Shown here: positions 58,474 to 64,000 of the stretch, piece after piece
Layout of the letters: each line of letters starts with the position of its first letter
Position numbering within the stretch: position 1 is the stretch's first letter
Assembly: GCF_000219625.1 (NCBI RefSeq)
Contig: NC_018214.1
Location: forward strand, 806,001-870,000
Length of the DNA: 64,000 nucleotides
From: Zymoseptoria tritici IPO323
Lineage: Eukaryota > Ascomycota > Dothideomycetes > Mycosphaerellales > Mycosphaerellaceae
Direction of reading: 5' to 3'
The notes under the pieces: model-generated
Told to the model about the DNA's origin: nothing
Seen by the model: the letters and a program-made list of their open reading frames with translations, nothing else
The model's database searches: none
Translations under genes and position numbers: made by a program

Positions 58474-61125
58474 ATGGCACAGACTCCAGCCCATCTGACC
58501 AGATATCATGCGGTCGCCATCACGTTGGCCGGCCTTGGACTCGGTCTTGGACTATACACCGTGTACACGAGCTATTCCGAGCAGACTGCCAACAGCGCTC
58601 TCCAACGAAGTAATGCAGCACATCGCCCGCGACGCCAAACAGGGACTGACCAAGCTACCTCATTTGAGTGGATCGCTCCGAGCGACACTGCACAGCTAGG
58701 AGGCATCAACATCCGGCGAGGCAACCGACCGATTACCTTTGTCTTCTTCGGTATTACTCCATTCCCGACAACGGAGGATCTCCGGCGAGTTGACTCAGAT
58801 CCGGGGCACATTCACGAGGAGCTGAAGCGATTTTCCTTGGATGCTGTCCTGGAAACCTTGCTTGCCTACACGGCTCGTTCAGAAGTCCCTCAGATTGGCC
58901 CCGTGATCGAGCGAGAAGGGTTTGACGAAATCATGGCCGCACTCATTTCGCGCAACGCACCGCGATTGCTCAGTCTTGCCCCCGATATCCCCCGGATCAT
59001 GGGCCTGGGCGACGGAAGTCCGAATGCAGAGTCTACCTCTGTTATCAGACAAATTGTGGAGCACGAATCCTGGGCTACCGGACCGCGACGAGGTTCTGGA
59101 TCTGGATCGAACAACAATGGAATCAATTCCAGTGAGACAGACATGGACATGATGGACATTGCCGACCCTGAAGCAAGAGATCCTGGTCAAGGTCTCCGTG
59201 GTCTACTGTACTACATTGCCGAAGAGGATGCTTCGCGCAAGGCTTACGAGCATCGAGGTATTCGCTGTGAAAGCTGCTCGATAATGCCAATTCGTGGTAT
59301 CAGGTATCACTGTCTGAATTGTCCCGACTTCGATCTTTGCGCAACTTGCGAGGCGCACGCAGTACATCAAAATACACATGTGTTCGCCAAGATCAAGATC
59401 CCTCTTCCCGTACTTTCGCAGCCTACGAAGGAATACAGGCTATGGTATCCGGGCGACCCAAGGAAGATTTACCCCAGCTTGAACGCCACTGTGAGGAAGA
59501 ACCTCATGGATCTTCACGGGCTCGAGGCGCCGCAGTTAGATGCTCTGTACGATCAGTTCACGTGCATAGCGAATGCGCCGTGGCGGGAGGATCCATCTGG
59601 CATACGAACAGCAATGGACCGTCGTGCTTTTGACAAGTCAATGTCTTCGGAACGGTGGACCAATCGATTCGCCCCTAATATGCTGCTGGATCGCGTCTTC
59701 TCCTTCTACGACACGGATGGCAATGGTCTCATTGGGTTTCACGAATTCATCGATGGTTTCGCATACCTTCGTGGCCCGAAGCGCTTCGCATCGCTTCAGC
59801 GAGCCATTCGAGGATTCGACATGGACGGCGATGGGTTCGTGGATCGACATGATTTCGTCCGCCTGTTCCGAGCAAAGTATGAGATTCAGAAGCAATTGAT
59901 TCGAGACTCTACCGAAGCTCAGGAACCAGAGCAGACTCGGCGAGGATGGGAAGTCTTGAATTCCAGCCAGCCCATCAGTTCAATCTTTTCAGACGAAGCG
60001 ATCCCTCAAAGCGAGGATCGACCTAGGAGGGGCAAGCTTGAGGTGAACGGGGACATGCGGCCGCTGAATGGTGCGAAAGGGAAGACTATACTGGATGATA
60101 ACGATCCGTTTCCACGATGGTCCGGTGCGGCAGCCATGGACAGAGCTCCTGCCCCGGAACAGGCACAGGACGTGCTTCGACAACATCTTATGGCTTTCGA
60201 AGATCTTCTCTACAGCAGAGAGGGCGCGAGCCAGAACATGGACCGGATTGATGGCATGGCACAGGCCTTGGACCTTTCAGCGCCAGAGTCTCAAGCCAGC
60301 AGCGAAGATGACGAACCCGAGCCCTGGATACAGGAGATCTTGTGGAATGCCGCGGAAGAAGGCTACAACGAGATGCTGAACCCTCTTTTCGTGGCGAAGG
60401 ATGTGGAGAGTCTAGAGATCAAACGAAGCCGTGAAGACCGAAAGAAATGGCGCCGCAATATTGATGAGTATGTTGCCAAAGAAGGCACTATTCTTGATCG
60501 GCTTGAGGTGGTCGAACGACCTAGGCGGGCCTTCGGCACACTGGCCCTGCGCACCGTTGAACCTGCCCAAAGTTCAGAGACTGCCGCGACTACTGATAGA
60601 CCTGGCCAAGCGCCTGTGTTTCGTGGCGAGATTGTCCCGACAGACTGGGAGAGCCTGGCACGGTTCGAGGCAGAGATACCTACTGCTCCACTCGAAGACT
60701 TGCTGGCAAATAGTGGTTACGGCGTTCTTGGCGAGAACAGTCCACCAGACAACGGCCCGAGAGCAGCATCCCTCGGAGCTTCTACCATATGGAATGGCAA
60801 TCGACCTCAGACAGCGACCTCACCTCTTCGGGCAGTGCTGTCCAATGTCGAGAATGAGACCGAGGCGGACGTCACCAGCTCGAAAGCCTCGGATGAAACG
60901 GAAAAGGCGGAACAGAAGCCCGAAGCACAGATCCCAGACATCGAACTTCCCGACGAGAAGCAGCTTCGCATATGGGCCATACTGGATGCCATGGAGAAAC
61001 AACAGGAAGAAAATGGAGGACCAGCACGGCTGAGCTGTGCCGACGTGGAGAGAATCATTGTCGCGAAGAATGATCAGGCGCTCCGGGGTATGGTGAAGTC
61101 ATGGCTGGAGTTTGCGAGCTTTTGA
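58474..61125 (+). CDS. Membrane-anchored ZZ zinc finger and EF-hand protein
   Basis: Single exon, 883 aa. An N-terminal membrane anchor (AVAITLAGLGLGLGLYTVYT, about residues 13-32) is followed by a helical region. A ZZ zinc finger lies at about 259-310 (RCESCSIMPIRGIRYHCLNC, PDFDLCATCEAHAVHQNTHV). A pair of EF-hands has loops DTDGNGLIGFHE (about 412-423) and DMDGDGFVDRHD (about 449-460). The C-terminal half is largely disordered/acidic with a helical end (KQLRIWAILDAMEKQQEENG). All calcium-ligand positions look filled. The ZZ plus EF-hand combination exists in uncharacterised ascomycete proteins; the membrane and role are unknown. I infer a calcium-responsive membrane-tethered adaptor. Confidence 0.85.
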   Translation: MAQTPAHLTRYHAVAITLAGLGLGLGLYTVYTSYSEQTANSALQRSNAAHRPRRQTGTDQATSFEWIAPSDTAQLGGINIRRGNRPITFVFFGITPFPTTEDLRRVDSDPGHIHEELKRFSLDAVLETLLAYTARSEVPQIGPVIEREGFDEIMAALISRNAPRLLSLAPDIPRIMGLGDGSPNAESTSVIRQIVEHESWATGPRRGSGSGSNNNGINSSETDMDMMDIADPEARDPGQGLRGLLYYIAEEDASRKAYEHRGIRCESCSIMPIRGIRYHCLNCPDFDLCATCEAHAVHQNTHVFAKIKIPLPVLSQPTKEYRLWYPGDPRKIYPSLNATVRKNLMDLHGLEAPQLDALYDQFTCIANAPWREDPSGIRTAMDRRAFDKSMSSERWTNRFAPNMLLDRVFSFYDTDGNGLIGFHEFIDGFAYLRGPKRFASLQRAIRGFDMDGDGFVDRHDFVRLFRAKYEIQKQLIRDSTEAQEPEQTRRGWEVLNSSQPISSIFSDEAIPQSEDRPRRGKLEVNGDMRPLNGAKGKTILDDNDPFPRWSGAAAMDRAPAPEQAQDVLRQHLMAFEDLLYSREGASQNMDRIDGMAQALDLSAPESQASSEDDEPEPWIQEILWNAAEEGYNEMLNPLFVAKDVESLEIKRSREDRKKWRRNIDEYVAKEGTILDRLEVVERPRRAFGTLALRTVEPAQSSETAATTDRPGQAPVFRGEIVPTDWESLARFEAEIPTAPLEDLLANSGYGVLGENSPPDNGPRAASLGASTIWNGNRPQTATSPLRAVLSNVENETEADVTSSKASDETEKAEQKPEAQIPDIELPDEKQLRIWAILDAMEKQQEENGGPARLSCADVERIIVAKNDQALRGMVKSWLEFASF

Positions 61126-62706
61126 TCGAGCATGGTCATTCATTTGGATGCATATCCTTGTACTGCTAATGTTGGCGTGGCGTAGATACCCTTGCTTTGC
61201 TGCTGTATTGCTGACTGTCGTTCAGAGCATGTTCCACCCTTGTCTCTGTCTGCTTCGAAATCGACGCTGCTGTTCTTGGAAACCAACAGGAATTGGGGAT
61301 CATCTCTGCTCCAGCGCTCATCTGCTCTTAGCAGCGAGGAATTATTGATGGGTTTTGAAGATTGCAACCGCGGCACAGCATCAATCGATTAATTGCGCCA
61401 ATCCTTCGCTGACGTGCATTCAAATTCGCATCCCGCGCTGCGAACGACATCATCTCAGATTGATCAGTGCAGAGTACAGAAGCAAAAACGTTCCCTCGCT
61501 CCTCCTCCTCAAACTGCAAAGTCGAAGCCAATCGAGGCCAACCCACGCTGCAATGACTGCTCGAAAATAGGCAGTCTACAAGGCACCGGTGATATAATGT
61601 CTCCGGGCCATCGCTTGAATTGCACCAAATGAGATACACCGAAGTGGCTTGGAGTGTACGGTGTGAGCGGGAGCACAAAAGTACATGTACTTCTCACATG
61701 CGGTCCTCAGCTCCATCCCGAGGTAAGCGGCACGCGATCTTCGTGCAGAAAATCCCAGAACAGCTCCTCCCACACCCATCACACCTTCAAGCGCCGATCT
61801 CTGCTGCTGCTCGACTCTCCAGTTTGCGGCATACAGCAAGTACCCTTATGCAGCCAGGCGAGTACTCAGATCCTCGCTAGAATGCATGTACAGGCGCAGT
61901 GAACCGCACACCCGGTTCGCCTGGTACCTCAGCACGCGAGCTCGAGATCCAGATGTGGCACGGTCTGGTGGTGTCGTTGCCATCGCGCGAACCTTATAAG
62001 CTGTCATCCCACATCGCCCCCATTTTCATAAAGTCGTCAAGCGCCACCATCCAATCTGAGGACCAACCACGCGGCGCTCCAACCGACCAAACAAGGCTGG
62101 ACTCTCGGCATTGAACCCGATGGACCCGAGCCATTCAACACACCGACGAACCAGGTCCTCGCACTCGACGGCTTCTACAGCATGCAGACCCTATGAGCCA
62201 CGAGGCCGGCAGCTTCATGCCATGCACGCGCAACGCTCTCGAGGCAACGCCGTTCTTCTTTTCCAGCGTTAAACCTGCGATTTTCAGCAACTGTTCGGTC
62301 CCGTTGACCTCGGCGAGGGCAAGCACGGGATAGTCGAAGCGGGACTAGCTATAGACTTTATGCAGCACGCAGGGCCAAGCGCGACCTGACACGCCGTTGT
62401 TGAAAAAGTCCCCGCATCGAGCCTCCCCATATTCCATGGCGTCGCATCCAGACGAGACCTTTACGATGTTGAGTGTGGGCCAGGCGAGTTCGGGTCGATC
62501 TACATTTCTGGGGAAATGGACTTTTCCTACAACACTCTGCCGCCTCCACGTTTCTGGTTTCCTGTTCGCCCGGTCTGCGCTGCATTCATCACAACTTTCA
62601 CTCGCAGGGGCGTAGGCTCGCAGGAACTGGACGAGTCATTTCGCGGACTGTGATCCTGTGAAGCACAGGATCTCTTTGCGCTTGGATCTCCTTTGCGTCT
62701 GTCAGG
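61126..62706. other. Gene-free interval with repeat copy 2 and coding-like fragments
   Basis: About 1.6 kb. It holds the second hairpin repeat copy. Between about 62080 and 62670 several short plus-strand fragments read like protein (GWTLGIEPDGPEPFNTPTNQ; CGPGEFGSIYISGEMDFSYN; PPPRFWFPVRPVCAAF), but they are broken by stops and frame changes with no fitting introns. A decayed gene is possible. I could not identify its family. Confidence 0.35.
61645..61699 (+). repeat. Dispersed hairpin repeat, copy 2
   Basis: TGGCTTGGAGTGTACGGTGT..., related to copy 1 at 56412. GTGTGAG (61661) pairs with CTCACAT (61693), enclosing a perfect palindrome AAGTACATGTACTT (61679-61692). Confidence 0.5.
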
Positions 62707-64000
62707 ATGCCAGGAAATCTCGAACTGCCGCCACCAGAGGTCATTGCAGCATGGCCTGGTGAGTACATTGGATAACAAGGTAATCATCGACAACACGCTG
62801 ACGAGCGCAACCTACAGCACCAAATCATGTCAACCCCGAGCGGAGGGCGTGGATGCCTGCATTCTCCGGAACGCTTCAAGCGGTTACGACTCTGCTGGTG
62901 GTCACGAGATTGATTCTCAGGGCGCAGAGAAGGGCGGGGGGTTTGGGCATTGATGATGTGTGTCGAACGTGACTCCCGTTGGAAATGCTTGGCTGACAGT
63001 CTGGAGGCGATGCTCTTCCTTGGGTTCCTCGCTGGCACGATGTGAGTTGACCGTGACAGTCGTTTGGATGCTTCGACTAACGATTTGACAAGGTTCACAT
63101 GTGTCGCTATCTTGGGCGCGGGACAATACGGCTTTGACAGACACATCTACGATATCGACTTCACCAAAGTTACCGAAACGGCACTCATAGCCTGGCTATC
63201 GCAACTGGCCTTCCTTGTGAGCACATCGGCCACGAAAGTGTCAGTGTTACTGGTAAGAAGCTGAATTAGAAGGCCTAAATATTCCGAGATAGTCTCGGAC
63301 GCTGAGCCTTCGTCTATTCCATTACTGACGTTCCCAGGCTTACAGACGTGTCTCGGCCGGCTCGCTGTCCAGGTACTGGAAGGTATGTTGGCAGTATGAC
63401 CATCACGACTCTAGCGGAGCGCTGACTCTATTGCAGTGGGGTACCGTCAGTGCAATCGGATTTACCGTAAGTCTATGAAGGGTCAAGGCTCGCATCGTCC
63501 GAGACTGTCTCCCGTACAGCGCCGGGTCTTGCATCGCTGTTGAAGCATTGCTGACCCTTATATCTCTCGACGTTCAGGTAGCTTACTGCATCGCATTCGT
63601 CGGTAAGTAGAGGAGAGGGCAAAAAGCTTCGCAAGCTCGTTGTCGCCAAATCCTGCCAGCTCCCGCTCTAACACGACACAGGTGTTCTTATCGGTGGCTG
63701 CCGGCCGGTCAACGCATACTGGAGAGCATACGACCCCGTCTACGCTGCCTCGGTCGAGTACACTTGTATCCCAACCAAGTTCCTCAACCCCCTGTCTGGT
63801 GGACTGTCCGTGGTCAGCGACTTCTACGCCGTGGTCTTACCTATTGGTCTCCTCTGGCATCTCAAAATCAGCAAGCGACAACGTTATGCATTGAACGCTG
63901 TAGGTCTTGCCAAATTACCCTGCCCGCATACCTTTTGCGTCCAAGGCTGACACTGCTTTCTTTCAGGTCTTCAGCCTCGGCTTCGTGGTGGTCATCGTGG
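62707..64000 (+). CDS. SAT4/rhodopsin-domain integral membrane protein, 5' part
   Basis: Nine exons are visible, running off the right edge: 62707-62758, 62818-62957, 63007-63041, 63093-63252, 63338-63382, 63437-63466, 63578-63602, 63682-63899, 63967-64000. They encode MPGNLELPPPEVIAAWPAPN, HVNPERRAWMPAFSGTLQAV, RAGGLGIDDAMLFLGFLAGT, LGAGQYGFDRHIYDI, AYRRVSAGSLSRYWK, then CRPVNAYWRAYDP and LPIGLLWHLKISKRQRYALN. This is the fungal SAT4-type rhodopsin-like family with seven membrane spans. Exons of 25, 30 and 35 nt are very small. Members occur near secondary-metabolite clusters or as GPCR-like receptors, but most are uncharacterised. The 3' end is missing because of the window edge. Confidence 0.88.

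Overview
The window is nuclear DNA of a filamentous ascomycete. The evidence is short introns (mostly 49-70 nt) with GT..CTNAC..AG signals, dense intron-bearing genes on both strands, and ordinary Pezizomycotina housekeeping orthologues. Gene content (2EXR-type proteins, SAT4/rhodopsin-like membrane protein, Dothideomycete-style hypotheticals) suggests Dothideomycetes, perhaps Mycosphaerellales/Capnodiales. That placement is inference; I cannot name a species. Every spliced gene model below was rebuilt by eye from splice signals, reading frame and protein family knowledge.

Layout. 0-20 kb is gene-dense: JIP5 (WD repeat, ribosome biogenesis), PIG-U/GAB1 (GPI transamidase), pescadillo/NOP7, a LisH-WD40 protein, a five-exon LYRM2-like gene hidden in what looks like an ORF-poor stretch, a NatD-like N-acetyltransferase with a long C-terminal extension, a mitochondrial two-TM protein, a glutaminyl cyclase-like M28 protein, a hypothetical gene, kynurenine 3-monooxygenase, methionine aminopeptidase 1 and the cornichon ERV14. 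From 20.3 to 27.1 kb the only gene I see is one Zn2Cys6 regulator; about 4 kb upstream of it is gene-free.

27-44 kb is again dense: SMC5 and POP1 (head to head), the branchpoint-binding protein BBP/MSL5 with seven exons, the GTPase NOG2 head to head with the mitoribosomal protein PET123/mS26, a 2EXR-type protein, fumarase, and a HSP9/HSP12-type stress protein. 44.3-47.9 kb is accessory-like: a short telomere-like motif, a hairpin, two tandem repeats and two doubtful ORFs.

47.9-64 kb carries the SRS2-type helicase head to head with an ER FKBP, a MPDU1-like PQ-loop protein, a three-exon gene of unknown function, mediator MED8, another 2EXR-type protein, a membrane-anchored ZZ/EF-hand protein, and the 5' part of a SAT4-type integral membrane protein running off the right edge.

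There is no operon logic. Several genes share functional themes: 60S/rRNA maturation (JIP5, NOP7, NOG2, and POP1 through RNase MRP), genome maintenance (SMC5, SRS2), secretory pathway (PIG-U, ERV14, FKBP, MPDU1-like) and mitochondria (LYRM2-like, fumarase, mS26, KMO at the outer membrane). The most interesting signals are in the BBP gene, whose product binds branchpoints. One of its introns is packed with five CTAAC branchpoint-like motifs. A frame-neutral 60-nt exon lies between two introns that share a repeated 20-nt motif, which is a plausible self-regulation and alternative-splicing arrangement.
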